Shown in pieces: positions 37,699 to 50,600 of a stretch of 64,000 bases of DNA. The position numbers and the translations under genes are program-made. Position 1 is the stretch's first letter. Each line of letters starts with the position of its first letter. Under the pieces are notes generated by a model. It did not search any database, was not told the origin of the DNA, and worked only from the letters and a program-made list of their open reading frames with translations. This DNA is from Ischnura elegans (Eukaryota; Arthropoda; Insecta; Odonata; Coenagrionidae): contig NC_060253.1 in NCBI RefSeq assembly GCF_921293095.1, positions 71,957,992 to 72,021,991 on the forward strand, given 5' to 3'.

Positions 37699-38054
37699 GG
37701 TACAGTGATGGTACCGATCGTCATACAGTGGTCTCAGAAGCCAATTTCTCACCAAAAAACAAATTTTCTGTCAAATTGTTTATTTTAAGTCCTAATTGTT
37801 CTCATCATGAAGAAAAATGTCAATCAAATGCGAACCTAATATATATTTACACCATTTGTTGACTACTTTTTGAGTAGTGTAGACACACATCTGGTTCCTC
37901 ATGCACCGGGATAAATTTATAAGTTTATCGAGCTGGTGATAAATTTATGGAGTCACCCGAAATGCAAAAATGTATGAAATACCATGGAGAAAAAATCATT
38001 CACCTTGACCACGATTGGATCCCTCGATTCCCGACCGGGTGCTTACAACCAATT

Positions 38055-38170
38055 TCCTCAGAAAGGATTGACGCCTCTCTAGCTAAAAACACTCACGGAA
38101 ATCAAAGGATCCAGATTCGAATCCTGGTTCAGGCAAATGATTTTTCCTCTACGGAATTTCAAACATCTTG
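38055..38170 (+). mobile_element. tRNA-derived SINE head, different family
   Basis: GCCTCTCTAGCTAAAAACAC has an A-box-like TAGCT segment, and CCAGATTCGAATCCTGG is a good B box, followed by TTCAGGCAAATGATTTTTCC. This arrangement is common in insect tRNA-derived SINEs and differs from the three-copy family. It ends about 270 bases before exon A of the peptidase. Confidence 0.6.
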
Positions 38171-38443
38171 GAATCAGTGCCACTGTTCGATATTAATTTT
38201 CTCACACTCCAAATCTGCACTGAAATTTGAAGTCATTTTACCCACATCTCTTTTAATATCAACAATTTAATTACCATGAAAACTTTATTCTTCATTCACA
38301 AGGCTGAATGTTTAGAAGGGTACTTACCCTGAATGATTGGTTACACCAGTACATTATTATCTGTAATCAAAACTATGGGATAAAACTTGTGATAGAAATC
38401 GTACATTCGCAAATTACTTACCTCTCTTTTTCTCTACTTGCAG

Positions 38444-38601
38444 GAACCCAACATGGTGGCGTCGACGTACAACCATGGAGAGGAACTTGACCCTCATAGC
38501 AACAGTGGCAATTCTAGCAGCTATTGGTTTGACTGTGGCTCTTGTCGCTGTGATTATGCTAGGAGTTCCGCCACTTGGAATAATGGGTCTTAGAGATCAG
38601 G
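38444..38601 (+). CDS. M13 peptidase exon A: cytoplasmic segment and membrane anchor
   Basis: A pyrimidine-rich acceptor (ttgcag) precedes it and gtgaga follows. It encodes [14 protein letters not shown], then a hydrophobic stretch of about 27 residues. The exon opens with the third base of a codon, so coding sequence must precede it; the in-frame ATG at 38475 would cut off the conserved WWRRR motif and is probably not the start. It ends one base into a codon. Confidence 0.9.
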
Positions 38602-41600
38602 GTGAGAAAATAATATGATTTCCATCAATCAAATGAGAAGCTTGAGGGCAAGACAAGCTCAGAGATTGAACAACCAACAAGTTCTTCCACCTTATAGAAA
38701 GAAACCTCAGAGGCACTACGTCCTAAGTTACTGGGTTCAGTCATTTCAGGAATTAAATTGACCGATTAAAGTCAAATTCTAGAGAGCATTACCATCACAT
38801 TCTGCAAGAGGAAATTTTCAATTGGTGATTGATAAAATTTGTGATGCTCAAATCTGAAGTATCCATGATTGTAGGATAATATCACTGGCTATTTTTCATT
38901 ATAATTTTGCCAAATAGCTGAATGGAAAGTTCTCAATAAACTTCAACACACATATATGGAAGTTAAATGAAAATAATTTATAGCTGAAAACAGCTACCTG
39001 TACAAAGCAAATTTATGAGAAGCAGGCAAATGAAATTTCTATGATGGCTTCAGTAGGCTTAAGAAGGAATTCGGCACCATTCTTACATGTATTCATCTCA
39101 TTGATTTTGCTGGTGGCAACATTTTTACCTACGTTCCAATGGGCAAAACAATTTTCACCAGCAACATCAACGCGGAGAGTACCTGGAAGAATTGAGCAAA
39201 GATGCAGACAAGGTATAACACAGCATCAATAAATAAATACATCAATAAATCAAACAATTACTTCACATTGAGTAGAAATCATTCAAGTTGTCATAAATAT
39301 TAAAAATAAAGTAAAAAGTAGGATATGGATTACAAAATACTGTGAAACAGTCTTACCTTAAAGTAAAGTTGCCAAAAGATCATTCTTTCTCAACTATTAA
39401 AGAGGTCTTTGAATAGAAGTTGACTAATTATAGGGTCCTCATATGAAAATTCTCGGAAGTTTAAATTTATAAAAACAAAAGTTTAAGTATAAATTAAAAA
39501 TGCAATATTTTCATTAGAAACATTATTGTAGAACTTAGCCAGTGATTTTTCTTCATGTCATTGTGTTCACTTATAGAATTGAGTCTTGTTACAGCCTCCC
39601 ATGGGATATAAATAATTAATGAGAATGAAGTAAGTGGTTCACTCTCAATGAGGATAGAAGCCTAAGCTAGGGCTATCAAAAGGTAGCAATTGCTATATTA
39701 ATATTTTTGACTACCTCCATTCAAAGAATGAAAATAAAGCCATCATTCATAATAAGTCATGATATTCATAACCATTTTCTCTTGGTGAATGGAAATTACC
39801 TTCTTTCTCTATTTAAGTAGAAACTTCTGTTACATTTATGTACGTAGTAGTATTGGTGGAAGTTGGTAAAAAATATTCCTGTTTTACTTTCAAAAAAATA
39901 CTTAATATGTAATTCAGATGAAGCACTATATGTGTAATACAGCTCTTTCTGCTAACTTTCACAGCAAAAAGCTAAAGTCAAAGCACATATTCTTATTTTC
40001 AAGAAATATATTAATCATATTCACACTTAATAAAGCTTGAAAACATTCATTATACCAGATATGATTCCAGAAATATTATAAAGGTCTACTACCTAGATTA
40101 TTCTACTTTCAGTTAAGAGGATTTGAAATAAATATTCTACTTTATAATGCCATAAACACGGATGGATTGGATTAATCGAATGCCTTATTCTTCAAAAGAG
40201 CCTATTTTCTACTGTCATAAATATAAAGTTTCATTTAAACCTTTATGCTAATTATGCTAAACTTAACTGAAATATTGTGCAAAAATTGTCTTTTCAATTT
40301 CAAATTTGAAATTTTAAAATGAAAATTATATCATTTTATGTGATTCAGCTAAATGTCACAGTTATCACTTCCCCAAAATCCTCTCTCTGGTACTTAATCA
40401 CCAAATTTAACAATTCACTTTTCATTCAAAATAAATTATAAGGAAGCTTCCAAAAACTCTTGGAATAAAGTTGAAGGGCTAAACTTTCAGCCTTTCTTTT
40501 TTGCACCTTTTTTCTGGAATGATTCTGATATATAATGAATTAATTACCAAGAAAACATGCAATATATAAGGCGAAATATTGAAAATATTAACAAATACAG
40601 ATAAAATATGCTAATATTAATTGACGTATTGTGCAAAAATTGGCTTTCAAAATGGAAATAATTTGATCTGGCAAAATTACATCACAACTTCATATTTATA
40701 GACTGGCTGAAGTGATTAATTGGTTCAAAGATTAACTCATTTCACACTCAAAAGTTGGATGAAAATCTGAAATTATTCCTAGGTTTCTTTTATATGCAAT
40801 CTTTCCACAATTATTAATATCTTTGAATCACTACAACAGCTATGATGTTATTTCTCAAACTGATATGTTCCATTTTGAAATGAATTTGCATGTAAATCAA
40901 CCCTCCCAATACAACAGGCATTCCCCCACACCTACTTTTCTTCCTCTCTTCCGTGTATTCTGTGTAGCTCATCTTTACCCTCTTCCCTTGATTCCATCTG
41001 TCTCTCAGCCTTTTTATATCTTACCACTATGCATGTTTGCTCTTATATACCTACTCAATGGCGTTGGGAAGCTTTTACGTGAAGACAGATACCACAACTG
41101 AATGAACACATGACTGACTGACAATAGCATTAAGACTGAAAATAACTCCAATATTCAGACCAAAATGAAGAAAAAACTAATACATTTGTTCACGGAGGTG
41201 GATTTCATTTCCTTATTTTTCTGTTTACTATTGCTTGATACTGAATGTGGACAGATATTCATGTATTAGATGTATCATCACTTAAAGCTTCTGTTTTCAC
41301 AGTGGGTTCATGTTCAAAGTGGAAAGGCAAACTAATCTAGATAACATCACGTATGTCTGCAATGATGTTAGAAGAACAATTTAGTATGGAAATCATCCTT
41401 GAGCTCTACTGTACGGTGTCTTTTGATAGCTAGCCACAACAATACATAATGTATACCCGAAATTTTTCTTTTAACATTTTCCAATTTGAGACTAGACTTA
41501 ACTGAGAAAATCAAGTTTTGCTTTTCTATGTTCATTATACTGGCAGTCCCACATGGAAAACTTGTATTGAATTGCACGTACTTTCCATACCATTAACTAC

Positions 41601-44600
41601 AATATTTAATATGTGCTTATACTCCTCTCATTTCCATTAACGTCATTGCTATCACTCAATCAAACAAATAACTTATTGAATTTAATGAGATCAGAAACAC
41701 GTAAATGGGACAATGTATTCAGTGCACCCACACATAGCAGTTTCCCAAATATTGAGGGAGAGATATTTTTTTAATGGCTTCAAAACGTATACAAATTCAA
41801 CATAAAAACAACATGCAGTTCTGTTTTTCTGGGGAAAATACTCATAAATAATTAGAAAATCGCAACAGGTAATCTATTGTCGCATGCCGTTTTCATATTT
41901 GAACATTAAAACATGAAATTGAAACATGAAATAAAAGCCTAGTCATGTTAATTTAGGAGGAAGGGGAGGGTTTAGTACAAAAGCATTTTCCTACTTCCGT
42001 ACTGCCTAGTTGATATGGAATACCTCTCTGCGATTATACATCTGCTTATAGATAAACAAGTGGCTCTTATATATTTCTCCAGTTACCTTAAAATACTATT
42101 TGTCGAGGTGGTGAAGTAAATACTTGCATTGAAGAGCCACCTCAATGATAACCATCTTATCTATTTCTCAATGAATTACAGGGGGGAATGGTCACCTCCC
42201 CAAAGACCCCACCTCTCAATATGCCACTGGTCACGGTGTCAATCTTTATTATCTCCAGCATCATGATACTAAGCCGCTTGATCAAAAGGATAATATAATA
42301 TTTCTAAGTAATTACAATAGTAAGTTTAATAAGTTTTAAATAGTAAGAGAAACTAAGATCAACCCCACCACTGCAGAAAACCAAATATTGAACCACCATA
42401 GATTCACTGGTCAACAACAGTGACATCTTATCATCATGTCAATTTAATGAGACATTCTTCTCTCATGAGATTCAGTTAAAAGTTCTTTAAGCATTCTTGT
42501 GAGCATATTTTTAATACAAAGGATGATATAAACATATGAAACTTAAATCCATGAGAATAAATCATCATCAAATTACATTAAATTAGCATCAACTTATATA
42601 ATATAAAAGGTTTTTTAACAATGAGAACCTTGTCTAGGAGAGAAAAATTTAAATAGAGGTAATTAAATCACACTCCTAAAATGTAGATTCACAACGAGAG
42701 AGATGAGAGAGATCAATGGTCACACAAAAGAGAGATGCATCATGAAATAATTTTACTTGAATGGGACTATTCAGGAAGAAATTTATTTCTATAATAAGGG
42801 AATGTTTTTTTAACTAAAATTCTAAAATGACCAATGAATGGACAAGAAATTAAAAGGAATTGGATGATTCAAGACAATAAAAGAGGAGACAAATCATCTA
42901 GGAGGACTTTTGTTTCGTTTTGTTTTATTTGTTGTACTCACAGACGACTGACGCTTCACCTAACTCCATTTCTTTGTTCTCTCTCGTTCCGTCCATTGCC
43001 TTTCCTTTCCCAATATTTCTTTCACAAAATGCCTGGCTCAAACTCCTAAACCAAAATCTAGCAGAAACATCAGAGTCTCTCCCTTTTCTGGCAGAAGCTT
43101 TAGTAGGGGAGCCACCAAAGGACCCCAAGGAGAACCCATGCCTGACCAAGGGCTGCATCAAAGCAGGTAAGAGAAGCAACTATGGTTAATTATTTTTCCC
43201 TTTGCCTACCAAACAATGATACATCATTGTGTCCTGACTTTGCTCAAAAGGATGCATCAAACACACTCCATCTGTCTTTTATTTCCAGCATACTACTCAT
43301 TTTAAAATAAATATATCATTACTATCATCTCACCATGAAATTTTTAGTTGTCAAAAAGAGTGGAGTTCACATTTGCAAGTATGTAACCTCAAATTTGAAA
43401 ACATAACCTCTAATGAAAAATTTATGTCCTAATTTGTTAAACTTTGAAAACTTTGTAAGTCTACTCTCTATGTACTCTACAAATTAAACGATGACACTGT
43501 AATTGTTAGGCAAGTTGTATGTCACCAAAAAAAATGCAACTGGTTGAGCAGATGTGATTCATCCTATAAGGAGTTCAATATGATGATACATACTATTATG
43601 TGTCCACTAATCTACACTATATGCGCTCTGGAAATTACAAGATTATAGCATAAGTTTTAAGCAAGTTAAATGTTGCCTTGAAAAACAAAAATCAACTGTT
43701 TGAGGTGATGTAATCCATCCTTTTAATAGTTAAAAATGAGAACCGATTAGTGTGTCCACTAATTTTACAAAATGAAACCCTAGGATTTCTCCCCTTACGT
43801 TAGCATAATAGCTATTCCAGTATGAGCTCTGGAGACTTCTGACTTCATAACTAACCCATATATTTTGTTACCATACTTGAAATAGCTGCCAAGATTATAG
43901 AAAATATGGACACATCAGTTGCACCATGTGACGATTTCTACAGCTATGCCTGTGGAGGTTTTGAACGCAAAAGCAGCATTCCAGAAGATAAGTCTTCATT
44001 GAATGCCTTCAATGTCATCCATGACCAGCTTCAAGAGCAGCTAAGAAGGATTGCAGAGGAGCCAGATCAGCCCAATGACCTAAGAGCATTCAGAATGGCC
44101 AAGGACCTTTATAGGGCTTGCATGAATAAAAGTAAGTGCTTCAATTACGCCATTATTTATTGGGTCCTTACAAGAGCCCATGCCTAAAATTACTCCTGAT
44201 TTCCTGGAAACAGCCTGTGGTGTGAAAACCAAAGTTTAGTGAAGAATACAGCTTGCTTTGGATGTCATTTTCTTGATGTCAGGTCATCAATTCCTTAAGC
44301 CAGGAACAGCCTGGGTGTTTGAACTGATTGTTATCAGCAGTCACTGACTCAAGTTAGCAAAGAAATCACTGTCTACTGATGTGATTTTTGAAGTAACTTC
44401 TTATGGATTGATAAAATTAGCTTCAACTAAGACTAGGCAATGAATTAGCCAGAATAAATTCTCTGGACAGTTTGTCTTGAGCTTAAGTCACAAAGCATTA
44501 AAGAGGATCACAAACACAAAGGATGTTATTGTACGTGGGTAAATTTTTGTTTTTAAGGTTGAAATTATTCACTAAATCCGGAATATCATAGTAAACTAAA

Positions 44601-47600
44601 ATAAACATATCAATATCGAATACCCATTCTAATTATCAATGAGATATAATTCGGAAATATTTGGCAAGAGTAACCCCAATTGACTTCAAGATGATTTTCG
44701 AAAATAAATCAGATCATGATCATTTTTCCTAACTCACAGTTAATTTCTTGCAGCTCTCATTGAAGAAAGAGGATTGGAACCACTGAAGAATGTACTGAAA
44801 AATCTTGGAGGGTGGCCAGTCCTTGAGGGAGATTCATGGGATGAAGGCTCCTTCACTTGGCTTCAAAGTGTCTACAAGTTCAGAAAGAATGGATACAGTG
44901 TTGATTACTTCCTGGATTTCTCAGTGACAATAGACCTTAAGAACTCATCTTTCAGGACCATTGATGTGAGTACCCATTCTAATTCACATAATTTGATAAA
45001 ATTTGAACTTCCACCACATCGTGCCTAACATCATACAAAATATTGCAATGTGGAAAATTTGATAAAATGTTGATTTTTTAAAAGGCTAAATTTCTTCAAA
45101 CTCCTTCCGTTACCTTCTCCCTCTCATAAGTCACCAATTTAGAAAAATAATGTCAAAAATTTTAGTCAGATTTTCCATGCACAGCAGCTATATGAATCCT
45201 CCCAATACTATCTATGCTAGCCAGTGTTGCCCTTTTTGTTGCTCTCAATATGGATGGTAGAGCTGGTGCTTGCCCAACTAATAAGCACCAGTCATACAAG
45301 GTGCTTTTAAATAAAGCAGATTTGCTGGATATGGTGAGTGAGGAGAGAAAGCTTCTGGATGAGATACGGAGGAGACAAATGGTACGGGAAGGAGCGAGTA
45401 CTTAACAGGGATGACATATTGAGAACAGTGTTAGAGGGTAGAATGTTGGGTGAACGAGGGAGAGGTAAGAAGAGAATAGGATTTGTATTCAGAATGAAGG
45501 GGAGTATTTTTGAATTAAAGAGGGAAGTCCATGAGGGGAGGGGAGACTGCTGCAATGCTTTGTAAAGCTCCATGCAAACCTACCTTAATCGGTAGAATAA
45601 TTCATTAATTTTCCTAAGAAGCGACTGTACACAGTAGACTCTCATTATGACGAAGTTCGCGGGACCGAAAAATTGGAGGTTCGTAATAACGGAGTTCGTA
45701 TGAACGTTTCTTTTCGGAATCATTGCAAAAAAAAAAAAACTTTGTCAAAATTTCTTGTTTCTTCAATATCCAAAACTTATAGCCGCAATGCGGAAGAGCT
45801 TCAGTCATGTATATAATATACGCGATTAAATTATGCGCCAATATAATAATAATACGCGCAAAGGATGGTTCGAGAACATTCGTTTGGTTTTATCAATAGA
45901 AAAATGCGGCAAGACATAATCGAGGGTTGATATCTTCGCGAATGCAGTAGGTCCTCGGTATACGATCGATATGCATTCCAATACCTTCTTCGTAAATTGA
46001 TAAACCTTTGTAAGGCATTGAAATGTGTTGTTATCCTGCCGAATGCACCACTGCATTACGACTGTGCGTAAACTCACGATTGTGACGAGCTAATCTAGCT
46101 GCGCGTGCGACGTAGCTAGAGCCGATAAAAAAGGCTATCCACGGGAAGGAAGAATGGGTAAAACGCTGAACAATCCCCGACTTCACAACGGATTAAATGA
46201 TTCTTTGTTCAGATTATGCCCGAAGTGCAAGTTCCTCTACGCCACACCGCGTCGCACCGGCCAACTCCAAAGGCGCCAAATTTGAAATTTTGGGCACGCT
46301 TGAATTTTGCGAATGTTCGCATCTCTGAATGTTCGTAAGAAGACTTCATTTACGCCTAATTTACGAGCGGTAATGAGTGGGTTACCAAGATTCCACAGAA
46401 ATGAAGCTTATTACATGATGTTGCGTGCATATTGAAGTATCTCCTATTGAAGAAAGAACCATAATTAACGCTCTAGAGCACTGTGCACAAGGAGAACTTA
46501 AAAGTGTCACAATAATTTAACGTATCGTCGTGTATATTCTCCTAAATGCCGTTGCTAACCCGTGGAACTTCGTAATAAATTTTTTTTGTGACTGGTAGGA
46601 CCGGGACTGAGGTTCGTAATTTCGTAATAACAAACCTTTCGTAATAACGTTTCTTTTACTATGGATTAGATTGGCCTTTTCGTCGGCACCAACTATTGTT
46701 TTCGTAATAACGACAACTTCGTAATAACGTTGTTCGTATTAACGAGAGTCTATAATGGTTAGCTGAGCCAGCTCATGATTCTGAGGACAGATACCCCCTA
46801 CCCTACCCATTCCTAATTTAAGATCAGCATATATCTCATCATGCTCAGAGCACAATCGATAGTAAAGTCAAATGAGTAACCATACAAATCAAAACATAGC
46901 ATGTTGAATATGGGTTATTTCATTCCTGAATAATAATTTAATACCTTCATCAACTTACAGAAAAATTTTGGACAACCTGACTTTTCCAGGATGTAATGAA
47001 GTGTACAATACCAAGTTTTTCACGCCCTTCATTGAATAAATTTTTTCACATATTGAAAAAGAAAACTATTCTTTGGCTAAAAAACAAATACATTTTTTCT
47101 ACAAAACAATCCACCAGTCATCACTCAAGTAAACAAATTTATGACTTTCTCCGATTTAATTTTTTCAGCTCGATTCTGCCATGCTCGGCCTCAGCAGAGA
47201 GTATCTTACTAAAGGTTTGGAAGATAAGGTGGTGAAAGCTTATTATGAATACCAAGTGGATATTGCTGTATTAATGGGTGCTGACAGAGCACGTGCATCA
47301 AAGGAACTGAAAGAATCACTCAACTTTGAGATAAAGTTGGCAAATGTAAGTCTATAAACGATTAGTTCCCATTCAACCACAACAAAGTTTTGATGTTGCC
47401 AAAAGAATTAAGCATGCAAAGAGCTTCATTTGCCTTTTATTCCTCACAAAAATGTTACAGATTTCATTACCAATGGAGCAAAGAAGAAATGCCTCAAAAC
47501 TGTACAATCCAATGACAGTTGAGGAGCTACAGGTGAAGTATCCTTCCATTCCCTGGATGGAGTACTTTAAGGAAGTTCTTCCTCCAGAGATAACCGTCAG

Positions 47601-50600
47601 CCCTAAGGAGGTGGTGATTGTCAATGTACCTCAATACATAAAGGATCTGGAAATACTTTTGAGCCATACACCCAAGAGGTGAGTTTTTGAAGGAACATCT
47701 AGAAAATACTATACATATTTCCCATCAAGTATCCAACTCAACCAGGCAACAAGAAATCAGGGGTTATGCTATTTGCCTAATACCCAGGGGGAGATGCACA
47801 ACTTGGATGAATATACAATCTGCACACATTTATTGATGCCAAAAAAATTGATAAACTTATTTCTTACCACACTGATTTTTTTCCTTGAGCAGGGTCCAAG
47901 CCAATTATGCATTGTGGAGAGCAACTGGTGCATCAGTCAGCTACATGACAGAAGAACTGCGCAGACGTCAGCTCAAGTATCTCACCGCCTTGTCTGGAAA
48001 GACTGAGAGAGAATCACGCTGGAAAGAATGTATTGACACAGTCAGTGGAAGGTAAAGGAGCAATGAAATCACAGTTATATAATCATATAAGAACAGTTAA
48101 TCCTCAATTGTTTGTTTTCACTTTTTATACCCCTTTCACAGACTTAAAAAAAATGCATTTTTTTCCATAAAATGCAGGGATAAGCTTCTTTCTTCTAATC
48201 TTATTTAAAAAGAGCTAGAAAATTCATATTTCCCAGATTGCATTACCCAAGGCAAATTCTCAAGTTAAGCTAAATATATTAATTACCAGTGGCATAAATT
48301 TAGTTTATAACTCCAGTGGCAAGGACCAACAACTAATATCTTCTGTAATAACCATCAGGAAAAAATTATTCTAGGGATCTATCCCACCAAAATTTCCTGA
48401 AAATTAGGGTTTAACTATTGCCTATAAGGGTTTTCAGTACATTTTCTGCAAAAATAGATGCTAATATTCTCTATTTATGCTAGTGTATTTGGAATCATTC
48501 GCATAATTTTAGGCTTGAAGAATAAAGGTGTACAAAATTTAAGGGTAGATACTACCACTCGTTGTATGAATAATTGACTAAATGATAATTCATGTGAGAA
48601 ACATTGTTCATCCAGAATTTTAAAACTGATAATAGAATGGATCCACAGAGAAATTAAATCTCTTGTACTAAGAAATTGATCATTAAAGACAAACTTTTCG
48701 TCGTTTAAAACTATACCCATAATCAAGGCCGGTTTAAGCGGTAAGAAAAAATATGCAGCCACGTAGGGCACCAAGCAAAAGGGGATGCCTAAGCACTCAG
48801 TGCAATATATAAAATTGGTTTTTAAGGTCTAAAAATATCACATTCAATATATAAGAGCAAGCAATTTTAAGTTCATGCTGATATTTAAGTATTGAGCCTT
48901 ATTCCTAAAGTATTTGTTTTAATTTTAAAATGTATCTCGAGATAATCCCTACCAAGGTTATTGTCAAGGGGGAGGGGGGGCAACATATTGTTCGATTACT
49001 CAAGAAAAATGTCTCGAACCAGCCCTGCCCATAATCAACGCCATACCTAGGATTGGGACAATGTGGGTGGCCTGAAGGGGTAACCTCCAAGCAAGACTGG
49101 GGGTCCAAAAAAAATTACTATTTTATCTAGTGTAAACTGGATACCATTAACCTAACCCCTCTCTAGATCTGCCACTGCCCATAAGCATGCCCATCCAAAA
49201 TTCTTTTTTATTCTTCTCTTAACTCTTTAACACACTCAATGCGGATGCCTTGAATTCAAGGCATCCCGCGCTAGCCTAGGATGTGGATGCCTTGAATACA
49301 AGGCATCAGTTTCGTTAGGTTTCTCGGCCCGTCATCTGCCTCTGCATCTTCTACTAGACCCTGCAATTATGCCCAGCGTCTCAGTGTGACTTCTCCTGTG
49401 ACTGGATACACATCGTTTGCTTGCAGCAGATTTTTTGCCTTCTTTATATCATAAAATATTTATTATAATTTTATTATAATATTTATTATTTTCTTTATTA
49501 ATAGTGAAAATTTTAATAATTTTGAACCATGTATGATTGTATACGATTAAGGTATACATAATATCTGATATTATTGCAAAATATTTTTTCCGCGTGGCGG
49601 TGTGTTATGATAAATTTTCTCAGCATTGAGTGTGTTAACTAAGAGTTCAATCAAAGAGTCCTATGATTTGACCAAAAGCATCTTTTCTCAAATTAACCAT
49701 ATATATATATATTAGACACCTGAATATTCACTTTAATGTGAGAAGAAAAAAACGATTGTTCTTACGCAGCCTGTTCATCGCCATGGGATCTCAATATGTG
49801 AGGAGATATTTCCAAGATGATGCCAAGAAGAATGCTTTAGAGATGGTTGAAGATATTAGGGCAGAGTTTAACAAAATTTTGCAAGCATTAGACTGGATGG
49901 ACTCGGAAACAAGGTGAGTGATAAACAATCTTCTATATTATTTCTACTGTATAGATACAAAACAAAAAAAACTGTAAATATTCCTGACGTTAACAGCGCA
50001 CAAACTGATACATTTGTTCATTTGCAACAATATTTCACTTTCTTTAAATAACTTTTATCAAAATGCGGCTGATTCCACATTAAAGTCTCCTGTTGATACA
50101 TAAGTATGAGTCATCATGTGCGTTTAACAGAGGATAGTGTAATTACTTCCAATTTTGTGTTTTAAGAGGTCCTCTGACCTCAATTTGTGCATGAACATTC
50201 CAATTAAATTTGTGCATAAGACCCTGCCTTTTTTTTCTACATTTCAAAATTACAAACGCGCCTATCCCTCTGTGGGCCTGCATTGAAAAGAGTGGGGGAA
50301 GCCCACTGGGAGCAGGCGCAGCACGCTCGTTCATATTTATATGTACTAATCTGTGAGCTCATATAAATAAATTCTTGAACACCCATTGGTAAAAACTGAG
50401 ATTTTTATATTTTGTGAATATTTTCCACTGCAATGTGAGAGTAAATAATCTTGCAGTTAGCAAAACAAATAAAGAGAAGAATTTAAATCCCTTTTCAAGC
50501 AAAAAATGACTTTTCTGCACAGGAATATAAATCTCAATTCCATCTATAAACAAAATCACTCAATGCATAGATCTCATCAGAAGCCTAAGATTGTAGACCG

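Noticed and set aside
38308..38490. 60-codon ORF overlapping the peptidase anchor exon
   Set aside because: It is in a different frame from the WWRRR-anchor reading and its upstream part is the intron's pyrimidine tract.
42940..42946. Acceptor at tactcacag as the start of peptidase exon B
   Set aside because: It gives phase 0, which does not join to the anchor exon's one-base overhang, while 43095 fits and has a good pyrimidine tract.
45214..45405. Extra peptidase exon between 44965 and 47169
   Set aside because: Residues on either side join directly in the conserved M13 pattern, and the ORF reads as a LINE tail.
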